The notes below the pieces were generated by a model that was not told the DNA's origin, ran no database searches, and saw only the letters and a list, made by a program, of their open reading frames with translations. Of a stretch of 59,270 nt of DNA, positions 35,649 to 43,928 are shown piece by piece (within the stretch, counting starts at the first letter, position 1; each line of letters opens with the position of its first letter). The stretch is from NCBI GenBank assembly GCA_034663635.1, contig JAXDJH010000020.1, positions 1-59,270 of the forward strand. Reading direction: 5' to 3'. The position numbers and the translations under genes are program-made. Origin of the DNA: JAXDJH01 sp034663635. GTDB lineage: Bacteria > Actinomycetota > CADDZG01 > WHSQ01.

Positions 35649-36164
35649 TTAATACCCGTACCCCGAGTCGGAGTCGTTCGTGCTGCCGGAGTCGTCGGTG
35701 TAGCCCTTGTCGTACTTGTTGCCGCCACCACTCCCGCCGTTCGAGCCACCCGCCCCGGCCCCCGTTCCTCCGGCGACGGTGATCGTGCCCATCATCGAGG
35801 AGTGGATCTCGCAGTGGAAGGTGACGAACCCGCTGTCGGGGGCCGTCGCGGTGGCCGTAACCGTTTGACCTGGGTCGGCTTTGACGTTCACATCCAAGTC
35901 GCCCGACGTGAAGGTGTGTGGAGCCTCGTCTTTGTTGATGAAGGTGATTTCGAACTCGGCCCCCGCCGCAACCTCAACCTCTCGAGGGTCGTAGGCGAAG
36001 TTGATCGCCGACACCGTTACGCCGGAGGTGGCGGCCGGGGCCGAGTTCGAATCGGTAGGAGGCGCTCCACTGCCCGTGTCATCGGCGGCCTTGTCGCCAC
36101 AGGCCGAAGTGAGCGCCACGATCGCCAGGACGACGAGTGCCCACCTTGTTTTGGATGGAGCCAT
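35649..36164 (-). CDS. Cupredoxin-domain lipoprotein
   Basis: 171 residues. Lipobox LTSAC, lipidated Cys22. The plastocyanin-like domain (about 48-131) has type-1 copper ligands His83 (EAPHTF), Cys118, His121 and a Met in FHCEIHSSMMG. The tail is Gly/Ser/Asp/Tyr-rich. Probably an extracytoplasmic electron carrier or copper-binding protein. GGAGG seven bases upstream. Divergent from the ECF sigma gene. Confidence 0.88.
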   Translation of the reverse strand: MAPSKTRWALVVLAIVALTSACGDKAADDTGSGAPPTDSNSAPAATSGVTVSAINFAYDPREVEVAAGAEFEITFINKDEAPHTFTSGDLDVNVKADPGQTVTATATAPDSGFVTFHCEIHSSMMGTITVAGGTGAGAGGSNGGSGGGNKYDKGYTDDSGSTNDSDSGYGY

Positions 36165-36221
36165 CTCCCTACCTCCCTTTAGTCCGAAGTAATACGGTGA
36201 CCGCAGGGGAGGGGGATTGCA

Positions 36222-36254
36222 ATGAATCCAACCGACGCCCCCGTGCGTATCTAG
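36222..36254 (+). CDS. Ten-residue leader peptide ahead of the ECF sigma gene
   Basis: ATG with a strong ribosome site GGGGAGGGGG six bases upstream encodes MNPTDAPVRI and stops two bases before the sigma-factor ATG, which has no ribosome site of its own. Too short to prove; it may couple translation to the sigma gene. Confidence 0.4.
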   Translation: MNPTDAPVRI

Positions 36255-36256
36255 CT

Positions 36257-36811
36257 ATGTGGGCGCTGTCCGATGAAACCTTGCTGGCGGGCCTCGGCTC
36301 CGACGATCCGGAGTCCGCGACCGCCTTCGTTCGCAGGTTCCAGGGCCGGGTGTTCGGGCTCGTGTTCACCATCCTTGGAAACACCAAGGATGCGGAGGAA
36401 GCAGCCCAGGAGACCTTCGTTAGGGCGTGGCGTCATGCCTCCGCGTTCGATCCCCGTCGAGGCGCGGTGGCGACCTGGCTGTTGACGATCGCAAGGAATG
36501 TGGCCATAGACATGCTTCGAGTGCGGAAACCGGATCCGATAGATCCCGGTGGCATCGCGTCGTTCGAGATGTCACTCCTCGATCGGAGGAGCGACGAACA
36601 GAGGACGCCCGTCGAGGACGCGGATCTCCTGCGCACAGCACTCGCTCGGTTGCCGGAGGATCAGCGCAGGGCGGTGGTGCTCGCCACCTTCTACGGTCGC
36701 ACGGCACGCGAGATCGGCGAGATGGATGACGTGCCTATCGGAACTGTGAAGACGCGCATCAGGGCGGCGATGTCAAAACTGAGAGCGGCTCTGGAGGTCG
36801 GCGATGACTGA
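36257..36811 (+). CDS. ECF RNA polymerase sigma factor
   Basis: 184 residues. Region 2: AFVRRFQGRVFGLVFTILGN..DAEEAAQETFVRAWRHASAF (about 21-65); region 4: RLPEDQRRAVVLATFYGRTAREIGEMDDVPIGTVKTRIRAAMSKLR (about 128-176). Directs polymerase to stress-type promoters. Overlaps the anti-sigma gene by eight bases. ATG 36257 chosen because earlier in-frame starts would add unrelated sequence. Confidence 0.9.
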   Translation: MWALSDETLLAGLGSDDPESATAFVRRFQGRVFGLVFTILGNTKDAEEAAQETFVRAWRHASAFDPRRGAVATWLLTIARNVAIDMLRVRKPDPIDPGGIASFEMSLLDRRSDEQRTPVEDADLLRTALARLPEDQRRAVVLATFYGRTAREIGEMDDVPIGTVKTRIRAAMSKLRAALEVGDD

Positions 36812-37487
36812 CCCTTCGCCGGACTGCGCACGGATCAGAGAGCTCGCTCCCGAGTTCGTCCTCGGGGTGGCTCCCGGTGACGAGCGAGCCTTCATCCTCG
36901 ATCACATCGCTTCTTGTGAGGAATGCCGACGCGTCGTGCAAGAGATGTCAGCGGTGGCCGACGAGTTGCTGCTCCTAGCTCCTAGCCAAGAGCCCCCGTT
37001 GGGGTTCGAGAACGCAGTCGTCCGCAAGCTCTCTTCGAACGACGGGCGAGGGAGCGCTCGTCGCGGCTGGCTGACGGTCGCGGCCGCGGTCGTCGCTTTG
37101 ATCGTTGGGGCCTCGACCGTTTGGTTCGCGACCGGACCTGATCGGCGCGTGGGCGCCTATTACAGAGCGGTTCTTGCCCGGGCCGAGGGTGAGTACTTCA
37201 CCGCACGTGAGCTTTGGGACGACGATGGCAACCGAGCCGGAGTCGTGTTCGCGTACGAAGGCGATCCCTCGTGGCTCTTCATGGTCGTCGACCGAGAAGA
37301 CATCGAAGGCGAATTCACCTGTTACGCGGAATTGGAGAACGGCCGATCGGTCGCGCTTGGCACCTTTTCGCTAGGCGGCGATCACCGAACGTGGGGGGCC
37401 GCGGTCGACCAGGAGATCCACGACCTCGATCGGGTCAAGCTGGATGGCTCCTCGCAGGATCTCGTAGCGACGTTCGCAAACGGCTGA
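36804..37487 (+). CDS. Membrane-anchored anti-sigma factor (zinc-finger type)
   Basis: 227 residues. The ZAS motif is H34-x3-C38-x2-C41 (LDHIASCEECRR), one helix spans about 89-110, and an extracytoplasmic beta domain follows (about 115-227). Holds the sigma factor inactive until signalled. Overlaps the sigma gene by eight bases. The outer domain resembles RskA-type domains only loosely. Confidence 0.86.
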   Translation: MTDPSPDCARIRELAPEFVLGVAPGDERAFILDHIASCEECRRVVQEMSAVADELLLLAPSQEPPLGFENAVVRKLSSNDGRGSARRGWLTVAAAVVALIVGASTVWFATGPDRRVGAYYRAVLARAEGEYFTARELWDDDGNRAGVVFAYEGDPSWLFMVVDREDIEGEFTCYAELENGRSVALGTFSLGGDHRTWGAAVDQEIHDLDRVKLDGSSQDLVATFANG

Positions 37488-37489
37488 TC

Positions 37490-37885
37490 TCAACTCTGGG
37501 TAGCACACACCTTCTTGGGGGGCGATTCGTAGACCCAAACGACTGTGCTGATGATCTCCGCGGAGGGCACGCCTTTCTCCAGGTAGGCAGTGGCACACCG
37601 CGAGATGGCGCGTGCTGCCATCGTCGCGTCGTTGAAGGCCGACAGCATCAATATGCGCGTGCCGGGGGAGGCTTCATGGAGAAGAGGGATCGCTTGAAGC
37701 CCGTCCATGCGCGGCATGGAGACATCCAGCAGGATCACATCTGGCCGCGTCTCGCGCGCGATCTGTACCGCTTCGACCCCGTCGCCCGCTTCGCCGACAA
37801 CTTGGAACCGAGGTTCGGCGAGAGCCAATCGGAACAACTCTCTCAACGCAGGGACGTCGTCGACGATGAGCACCCGTATGGGCAA
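37490..37885 (-). CDS. Stand-alone response regulator receiver (CheY-like)
   Basis: 131 residues from TTG 37885, with AAGGAGG five bases upstream; the frame opens earlier but without a ribosome site. Acidic pair Asp9-Asp10 (VDD), phosphoacceptor Asp54 in LLDVSMP and Lys104 in YLEKG. No output domain, so it probably works by protein contact. Divergent from the 7TM-GAF sensor. Confidence 0.82.
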   Translation of the reverse strand: MPIRVLIVDDVPALRELFRLALAEPRFQVVGEAGDGVEAVQIARETRPDVILLDVSMPRMDGLQAIPLLHEASPGTRILMLSAFNDATMAARAISRCATAYLEKGVPSAEIISTVVWVYESPPKKVCATQS

Positions 37886-37971
37886 CGCCGCCTCCTTTCT
37901 GACAAGATGATGAGCACGGAAGGCTTCGCGGAGCAATACGCTTTATTGGAGGGCCTTTCCCGGGAGGGTGG

Positions 37972-39294
37972 ATGCAGGCCGTAGCCGACGCATTTCAGTA
38001 CGTAAACGCCGCTGCGTTCCTTTTTCTTGGTTTGCTTGGGGCCCGCGTCTGGATGAGGCGCCACGATAGCCAGAGCGCGTGGATGAGCCTTACCTTCGGG
38101 ATCCTGGGCGTTATCGCCATCATCGGTCTCGTCCAGCCCGAGAAGGTTGAGTCGGATCTTGGGCAGCTCCTCCTCAAGTTCGAGATCGGGGTGCTGCTTC
38201 TCTTCCCGTACTTCCTCTATCGCTTCGCCGCGAGCTTCGACCCCCCGTCGCGAAGGACGGAATATCTGGCCGCGATCGTTACGGGTATCGCCATCATCTG
38301 GCCCTTCTTCCTCGGGGGCAACATCCCGCAACAGGGTGAAAGGCAGACGACTGAGTGGCGTATCTACATTCTGGTGTTGCTCTTCCAGTGGACCTTGTTG
38401 TCGATCCTGGCAGCGGTTCGATTGTGGCGTGGGGGGGGTGATCTTCCCGAGGTGGCGCGTCGTCGAACCCACCTGCTGAGCATCGCGACGCTCCTATTGA
38501 GTGTTGTGATCATCATCTCGGGGTCCAGCTCGTCCGAGCCCGCGCCCGAGGTTCAGGTGATCACGGCAGGCATGACCCTTGTTGCGGCCCTCGCCTTCTA
38601 CTTCGGTTTTTCGCCGCCAAGATTCGTTCTCATGGTTTGGCGACGACCGGCTCAGGACGCGCTTTACCGGGCCGTCACGGATCTCGTGAGCGCGGAGACC
38701 GAGCAGGACGTCACCTCGTCGTTGTTGCCGCACGTGACCGACATCATCGGGGGCCGGGCCGTTGCCTTGGTCGAGAGAGAGGAAGTGATCCTCGACGCGC
38801 ACGGTGCGACCCAAGAGATGCTCGATCACGTTCCCGGCCTCCTGAACGACCCTCAAACCCAGAGGGAGGGCGTCATCGTCGTTCCTTTGACATTTGCGAC
38901 CGTCATCGTTTGGACCAGCAGGTTCGCTCCTTTCTTCGGCGAGGAGGAACTCGAGCTCGTCAAGACGCTGGGTACCCTCGGACACTTCGCCTTGGAACGG
39001 ACCAGGGCCACGCGTTTGAAGGCCGATCTGGCGGAAGCACAGAGGAGACGCGAGCAGGCGCTCCAGATCAACGACAACGTCGTGCAGGGTCTCGCCGTGG
39101 CGAAATACTCATTCGAGATGGGTCTTCAGGATCGCGGGATCGAAGCGATCGACAAGACCCTTTCGGCCGCGCGGTCGATCATCTCCGACCTTCTCGAGGA
39201 GATCGGTGGGGACACGAACCTCGAGGCCGGCGCGTTGATCCGCCACGAACCTGCAGGCTTCGATCCCGAACGTTCTGCGGAGACCGGCTCCTGA
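37972..39294 (+). CDS. Seven-helix membrane sensor with GAF domain, lacking a kinase ATPase domain
   Basis: 440 residues. Seven hydrophobic helices (about 8-220), a GAF-like domain (about 230-360), then a helical stretch INDNVVQGLAVAKYSFEMG (about 364-382) resembling the dimerisation helix of NarL-type histidine kinases, but no HATPase N, G1 or G2 box follows. Likely a receptor that signals through partners. GGAGGG ends two bases before ATG. Confidence 0.75.
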   Translation: MQAVADAFQYVNAAAFLFLGLLGARVWMRRHDSQSAWMSLTFGILGVIAIIGLVQPEKVESDLGQLLLKFEIGVLLLFPYFLYRFAASFDPPSRRTEYLAAIVTGIAIIWPFFLGGNIPQQGERQTTEWRIYILVLLFQWTLLSILAAVRLWRGGGDLPEVARRRTHLLSIATLLLSVVIIISGSSSSEPAPEVQVITAGMTLVAALAFYFGFSPPRFVLMVWRRPAQDALYRAVTDLVSAETEQDVTSSLLPHVTDIIGGRAVALVEREEVILDAHGATQEMLDHVPGLLNDPQTQREGVIVVPLTFATVIVWTSRFAPFFGEEELELVKTLGTLGHFALERTRATRLKADLAEAQRRREQALQINDNVVQGLAVAKYSFEMGLQDRGIEAIDKTLSAARSIISDLLEEIGGDTNLEAGALIRHEPAGFDPERSAETGS

Positions 39295-40376
39295 CCCTCG
39301 ACCGCAAGTTCCTCGACCGATTCGATCGGCTTCGCAAGGAGATGTCCGAACGAGGCATCGATCACCTGTGGGTCGAACCCTCGGTCGGGTTCCTCTATCT
39401 CACTGGTCTCGAACCGATAAGCGTGGAGCGGATCACCGCATTGCTGATCCCGGCCGATGGGGACCTTCGTCTTCTCGTTCCACTGATGCTTGCGGAGGAG
39501 TGCGAAGTCATCGGAGCAGAGGCAGTGACCTGGGACGACACGGAGGGTCCCGACGCAGCGGTAGGTCGCATCTTGTCCGGCATCAAAACCTTGCACGTCC
39601 AAGGTTCGCTTCCGACATGGGCGATGTTCGCGTTGCAAGCAGCGGCTCCTGGCACCACGATCGATCTCGATCCGGGAACGCTCGAGCGACTTCGCGAGAT
39701 AAAGGACGACTCCGAGATCGAAGGCCTGAAGGTCTCCGGCGCGACGACCGACGGCGTTATCTCGTGGATCGAGACGATGCCACCCGCCGGTCTGACCGAG
39801 GTGGCTCTGGGGAAGCGGATCCAGATGCGTTACCTCGAGCTCGGTGTTGTGCCGACGGACATGCCGCTCGTTGCGTGGGGCGCGAATGCAGCGATGCCTC
39901 ATCATGCCGGCGGCGACGTCCTGATCGAACCCAACGCCCCCCTGCTCGTGGACATCGGATGTCGCGTCGATGGCTACTGGTCTGACATCACTCGCGTCTA
40001 CTTCCCCGAGAACACCTCATCCGAGATCAACGGTGCCTTCGATGTGGTTTGCGCGGCACATGACGCGGCCCTGGCCTCAGTGGCGGTGGGCGTTCCTTGC
40101 TCCGAGGTTGACCGCGCCGCGCGCGCAGTGATCGAAGAAGCGGGACTGGGAGAGCGCTTCGTGCACCGGACCGGCCATGGCCTGGGCCTCGAGATGCACG
40201 AAGCTCCCTACATCAGAAGCGGTAACGAGCAGTTGCTAGAGGTCGGTCACGTGTTCAGCATCGAGCCGGGCGTCTATCTGCCCGGGAAGTTCGGGTTACG
40301 TTTCGAGAACATCGTCGCGGTGACCGCAGATGGTCCGCTCGTTCTTAACCAAGCCGCCCGCAGGCACAAGCTCTAG
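39291..40376 (+). CDS. M24-family Xaa-Pro aminopeptidase-like metallopeptidase
   Basis: About 361 residues. The M24 metal ligands are visible: LLVDIGCRVDGYWSDITR (two Asp), HRTGHGLGLEMHE (His), FSIEPGVYLP (Glu) and RFENIV (Glu). The N-terminal domain starts FLDRFDRLRKEMSERGIDHLW. The first in-frame ATG is 39342, which cuts the opening helix and has its ribosome site with no spacing. A CTG at 39291 overlapping the previous stop (CTGA), with GCGGAG eight bases upstream, restores the helix. The start is uncertain. Confidence 0.82.
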   Translation: MTLDRKFLDRFDRLRKEMSERGIDHLWVEPSVGFLYLTGLEPISVERITALLIPADGDLRLLVPLMLAEECEVIGAEAVTWDDTEGPDAAVGRILSGIKTLHVQGSLPTWAMFALQAAAPGTTIDLDPGTLERLREIKDDSEIEGLKVSGATTDGVISWIETMPPAGLTEVALGKRIQMRYLELGVVPTDMPLVAWGANAAMPHHAGGDVLIEPNAPLLVDIGCRVDGYWSDITRVYFPENTSSEINGAFDVVCAAHDAALASVAVGVPCSEVDRAARAVIEEAGLGERFVHRTGHGLGLEMHEAPYIRSGNEQLLEVGHVFSIEPGVYLPGKFGLRFENIVAVTADGPLVLNQAARRHKL

Positions 40377-41257
40377 ATCGGGTCGGCGTAGCCGTACCAA
40401 CCGGCGTCGCCAACGGCGGCACATTCTTCTTTCGCGAAACAGTAGAAGGGCCCGTCGCTGCCTCCGGCCCACCACAACGTCTCGATCCCCGACGGCGCGA
40501 GCTTCTTGCGGATGAATATGTAAGCCCTTGTCCCGTCGCTCGTGAACAGCCCCTTCATGCCCGGCTGCCAGTCCCCCCAGACGAACGCGAGTCTGACCTT
40601 GTCCCATCCCTCGGTGGCTTCCTTCATGTCGGCGGTTTGGGGATCGATCGTGAAGAAGTAGTGGCCGTTCGGCTTCGTAAGGCGATAGAGCGTCCGGGTC
40701 GGCGTCGGTGGGGCAGGCTCTTCTGGCTCAGCGGGCTTCGGGCGATGCTTCGGCGAGGCGGTGTTCGCTCGATGCTCCGTGGGAGGCGGTGAGACCGGGG
40801 CCGGAGCGGAAGTGGACGCAGGGGGTGCGTCCTGGGGCGCGAGCTCGATGGGTTGAGCGACCTTCCGGTGTGGCGAGTGGGCGGGAGCTTTCGAGCGTTG
40901 TGAGCTCTTAGCGTGATCCTTCGGGCTTCGTCCGTGTGGGCGATCGACTGGGTAGACGAGGCGAGGAGACTCAACCGGATCGGCGACCGAGATCTCGACG
41001 AGGGCCGGGGGAGCCTTCACTTGCGCCGGGTTCGAACGGCCGGCGAGCATCGCAGCGGTCACGGCCACAACGAGGAGAGCGGCCATCGCCTGATAGGCAG
41101 CCCCGCTCTTGATCCAACGGATCGGCGCGCGGAGGCGGCGAGCTCGGCGTGAGGCCCGGTCGGGCTCTGACCTCTCTGGTGTCGGTGGCGATTCGGCGCG
41201 CCCCGAGGGAGGCAGATGTTGATCGGTTCCGTCGAAGCGCCCGCCCGGCATGACCAC
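40373..41257 (-). CDS. Membrane protein with a Pro-rich linker and unknown C-terminal domain
   Basis: 294 residues. Arg-rich cytoplasmic N-terminus, one helix AMAALLVVAVTAAMLAG (about 57-73), a Pro/Ala/Ser linker (about 85-180) and a C-terminal domain (about 185-294) with TRTLYRLTKPNGHYFFT and FYCFAKEECAAVG. No family recognised. Shares its stop CTAG with the M24 gene. Confidence 0.7.
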   Translation of the reverse strand: MVMPGGRFDGTDQHLPPSGRAESPPTPERSEPDRASRRARRLRAPIRWIKSGAAYQAMAALLVVAVTAAMLAGRSNPAQVKAPPALVEISVADPVESPRLVYPVDRPHGRSPKDHAKSSQRSKAPAHSPHRKVAQPIELAPQDAPPASTSAPAPVSPPPTEHRANTASPKHRPKPAEPEEPAPPTPTRTLYRLTKPNGHYFFTIDPQTADMKEATEGWDKVRLAFVWGDWQPGMKGLFTSDGTRAYIFIRKKLAPSGIETLWWAGGSDGPFYCFAKEECAAVGDAGWYGYADPI

Positions 41258-41312
41258 GCATTCTTCATCGCCGCCCTCGGTTCCTTCCCGCGCCGCGCAC
41301 TAGAGTCTGGCG

Positions 41313-42101
41313 ATGGGGCGGGTCCTGGCGATCGCATGTCTTTTCTTCGCGCTCTTGGTTCCGGCCGCGTCCGGCGTCGACTCCTGTCGCGGCCATCCAG
41401 TCACGATCGACGGAACTCGTGACGGCGACAACATCCAGGGAACGCCGGGCGACGATGTCATCTCGGGCGGACCCGGTGCCGACAGGATCCACGGTCTCGG
41501 GGGCCGCGACGTGCTCTGTGGCGGGGGAGGAGCCGACCTCCTCGACGGAGGCGATGGGGACGACCTTGTATTTGGTGGCGAGGGTGGGGACACGATCGAT
41601 GGAGGCACGGGCGACGATGTCTTGTCGGGTGAGGAGGCCAACGACGGTCTGACAGGTGGAGCGGGATTCGACGTCGTTCGCTATGGACGAGCTCCGTCTG
41701 CGGTGATCGTTGATCTGAAAGACGGAACGGCATCGGCACGTTCCGGTGGTGGCACCGGGGCCGACACCATCCTCGAGGTCGAGGGCGCTTACGGCTCGTC
41801 TTTCGACGACCTACTGATCGCCGGACCGGAGGGCTCTTTCCTCGTCGGCAATCGGGGAGCGGACGAGGCCATCGGCGGGCCGGGACCGGACCGAATCTTC
41901 GGAGGTCAGGGGCGTGACGATCTGATCGGTCGCCTCGGCCCCGACGAGTTGACCGGCGATGACGGCGCGGATCGGATGCGAGGCTCCGGAGGAGCCGACG
42001 CTCTCATCGGCGGTTCGGGCAACGACATCGTGGACGGCGGTAAAGGCCGAGATGATTGCGACGGGGGACCGGGTGACGACCGTTTCATCGACTGCGACTG
42101 A
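41313..42101 (+). CDS. Secreted RTX-type calcium-binding repeat protein
   Basis: 262 residues; signal peptide ends near ASG. Nonapeptide repeats GGxGxDxL/I run almost throughout: GTPGDDVISGGPGADRI, GGDGDDLVFGGEGGDTI, GGSGNDIVDGGKGRDDC. Two Cys pairs near the ends. Beta-roll folding with calcium outside the cell is expected. Similar in plan to the RTX gene at 12911. Confidence 0.82.
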   Translation: MGRVLAIACLFFALLVPAASGVDSCRGHPVTIDGTRDGDNIQGTPGDDVISGGPGADRIHGLGGRDVLCGGGGADLLDGGDGDDLVFGGEGGDTIDGGTGDDVLSGEEANDGLTGGAGFDVVRYGRAPSAVIVDLKDGTASARSGGGTGADTILEVEGAYGSSFDDLLIAGPEGSFLVGNRGADEAIGGPGPDRIFGGQGRDDLIGRLGPDELTGDDGADRMRGSGGADALIGGSGNDIVDGGKGRDDCDGGPGDDRFIDCD

Positions 42102-42540
42102 GCCCGCGCGGCTCTCATCCAAGGGCCGCCGGATCCGGCTGATGGCGACGGCTCTCGTCGGCATCGCGCTGCTTCTGGGCGCGGCCTTCGGCAACGATGA
42201 CAACTTCCCCTTTGGTCCGTTCCGGATGTACTCGACGACGAACGATCTCGACGGGACCGTCAATGCGGTGAGGTTCTATGCCGTCGATTCCGAGGGCCGA
42301 GAGCTCACTCCAAGGTCGCAAGACTTCGGATTGAGACCGGCCGAGGTGAATGGTCAGGTAGCCCGTTTCCGAGCCGATCCCGATCTGCTCGGTCGACTCG
42401 CCGAGGCCTACGTGAAGGCCCATCCCGACGCGGCACCTCTCCGCGAGCTGACTCTCGGATACGGGATCTGGACCTTGGAGGGCGGACGGCCGGTCGCCTA
42501 CCGGGAGGAAAAGCTCGTCACGTGGAGGACGGAGGCATGA
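42073..42540 (+). CDS. Membrane-anchored small protein upstream of the HTTM gene
   Basis: 155 residues from GTG 42073 (GGGGGA four bases upstream). One helix MATALVGIALLLGAAFG, then an extracellular domain starting DDNFPFGPFRMYSTTNDLDG. Overlaps the RTX gene by 29 bases and the next gene by ATGA. No family named. The start is uncertain; ATG 42142 would begin at the helix. Confidence 0.65.
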   Translation: MTTVSSTATEPARLSSKGRRIRLMATALVGIALLLGAAFGNDDNFPFGPFRMYSTTNDLDGTVNAVRFYAVDSEGRELTPRSQDFGLRPAEVNGQVARFRADPDLLGRLAEAYVKAHPDAAPLRELTLGYGIWTLEGGRPVAYREEKLVTWRTEA

Positions 42541-43403
42541 GCTCGGTTGGGGAGCGGCTGTCCGAGTGGTGGACGATGCCGATCGCGCGCGGCCGTCTCG
42601 CGGCGCTTCGGACGATCCTGTATCTGTTCGTTTTCGTCGATGTGCTGGTGACCACCTCGTGGGTTGCTCGACACGCGCTGGTGCCGGGAGATCTCTACCA
42701 ACCCCTGTTCTTAGCTCGCTTCTTAGGCCTCCCTGAACCTGAAGGCATGGCGGTAACCGCCATCGAGATCTTGCTCTTAGTCACTGCCGCGGTCGCTGCG
42801 AGTGGACGTTCGCCGCGCGTTGCGGGGGCCGCGGTCTTCGTCCTCTATCTCGTGTGGATGTTCATCGGCATGAGTTACGGCAAGGTCGACCACGACCGGT
42901 TCGCGTTCCTTGTCGCGCTGGCGGTTCTTCCCACAGCTCCGAAAGCTAGATGGGGCGATCAGACTCCGGATGAAGCCGCGGGCTGGGCGATCCGCTGCAT
43001 CCAGGTATCGGTGGTCGCGACGTACTTCCTTGCCGCGTTCGCGAAGTTGAGGTTCGGGGGGCCGGGGTGGGTTAATGGAGCGACCTTGATGCGGGCAATC
43101 CTCCGGCGCGGAACGTCCTTGGTCGAGTGGCTGAAGAGCTCACCTTGGGTCCTGAGGATCAGCCAGTACGGGATCGTGGCCTTCGAACTGTTGTCGCCCT
43201 TGATGTTGCGCCGCGACCGGATCGGAAAGGCTTTCGTGCTCGCGGCGTTCATGTTCCACATCGTCACGTACGCGTCCATAACGATCGTCTTCCTGCCACA
43301 CGTGATGTGCTTACTCGCATTCCTCCCGCTGGAACGCATCCCATCCCCTCTGGAAGCATTGAGACGACGTTCTTCAGGTTCGGCGGTCTTGACGGAATCT
43401 TGA
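42537..43403 (+). CDS. HTTM-domain-like multipass membrane protein
   Basis: 288 residues. About six to seven helices with ALRTILYLFVFVDVLVTTSW, YLVWMFIGMSYGKVDHDRF, YFLAAFAKLRFGGPGWVNG and MFHIVTYASITIVFLPHVM, the pattern of HTTM (vitamin-K gamma-carboxylase related) proteins. Activity unknown. GGAGG before ATG, coupled by ATGA to the upstream gene. Confidence 0.75.
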   Translation: MSSVGERLSEWWTMPIARGRLAALRTILYLFVFVDVLVTTSWVARHALVPGDLYQPLFLARFLGLPEPEGMAVTAIEILLLVTAAVAASGRSPRVAGAAVFVLYLVWMFIGMSYGKVDHDRFAFLVALAVLPTAPKARWGDQTPDEAAGWAIRCIQVSVVATYFLAAFAKLRFGGPGWVNGATLMRAILRRGTSLVEWLKSSPWVLRISQYGIVAFELLSPLMLRRDRIGKAFVLAAFMFHIVTYASITIVFLPHVMCLLAFLPLERIPSPLEALRRRSSGSAVLTES

Positions 43404-43448
43404 CAACTCGCTGGCTACTTAGAACAGCGTGATGGCTAGCGTTGGGGC

Positions 43449-43928
43449 ATGGCAATCGCAAGGGATCTCTCTTCAAGCGCGGTCATGGTGCGAGCGACCG
43501 AACGGATGGGCTTCGTCGACCTGACGGAGGAACTCGTCGATGCAGTCACGTGGTCGGGCATCGAGGACGGCTTCTGCCTGGCCTTCTCCACGCACACGAC
43601 CTGCGCTCTCGTGGTGAACGAGTGGGAGGACGGAGCACGCGAGGACTTCGTCGCGCGGCTCCGAACTCTCGTTCCCCAAGAGACTTACTACGCCCACGAT
43701 GATCTCAGCCGGCGTACTCAGAACCTCGTCGAGGACGAGCGGAGCAACGGGTGGTCTCATGTGGTGGCGATGCTGATGGGTGGCTCGTCTCAGGTGATCC
43801 CCGTTGTCGACGGTCGTCCGGCCCTCGGGCGCTGGCAACGCCTGATCCTCGTCGAACTCGACGAGCCTAAGGATCGAACGGTGCTGTTCCAAGCCTTTGG
43901 CTCGGGACCGTCCCTACACTTGAGCTAG
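43449..43928 (+). CDS. YjbQ-family (UPF0047) enzyme
   Basis: 159 residues. Family blocks STHTTCALVVNEWEDG, NGWSHVVAMLMGGSSQVIPV and PALGRWQRLILVELD. Some members have thiamine-phosphate-synthase-like activity. TTGACA at 43400-43405 may be a -35 box, but no good -10 follows. Shares TAGTG with the response regulator. Confidence 0.88.
   Translation: MAIARDLSSSAVMVRATERMGFVDLTEELVDAVTWSGIEDGFCLAFSTHTTCALVVNEWEDGAREDFVARLRTLVPQETYYAHDDLSRRTQNLVEDERSNGWSHVVAMLMGGSSQVIPVVDGRPALGRWQRLILVELDEPKDRTVLFQAFGSGPSLHLS

Noticed and set aside
38637..39290. Upstream extension of the M24 peptidase to ATG 38637
   Set aside because: Would overlap the GAF sensor by over 600 bases; the extra sequence is not peptidase-like.
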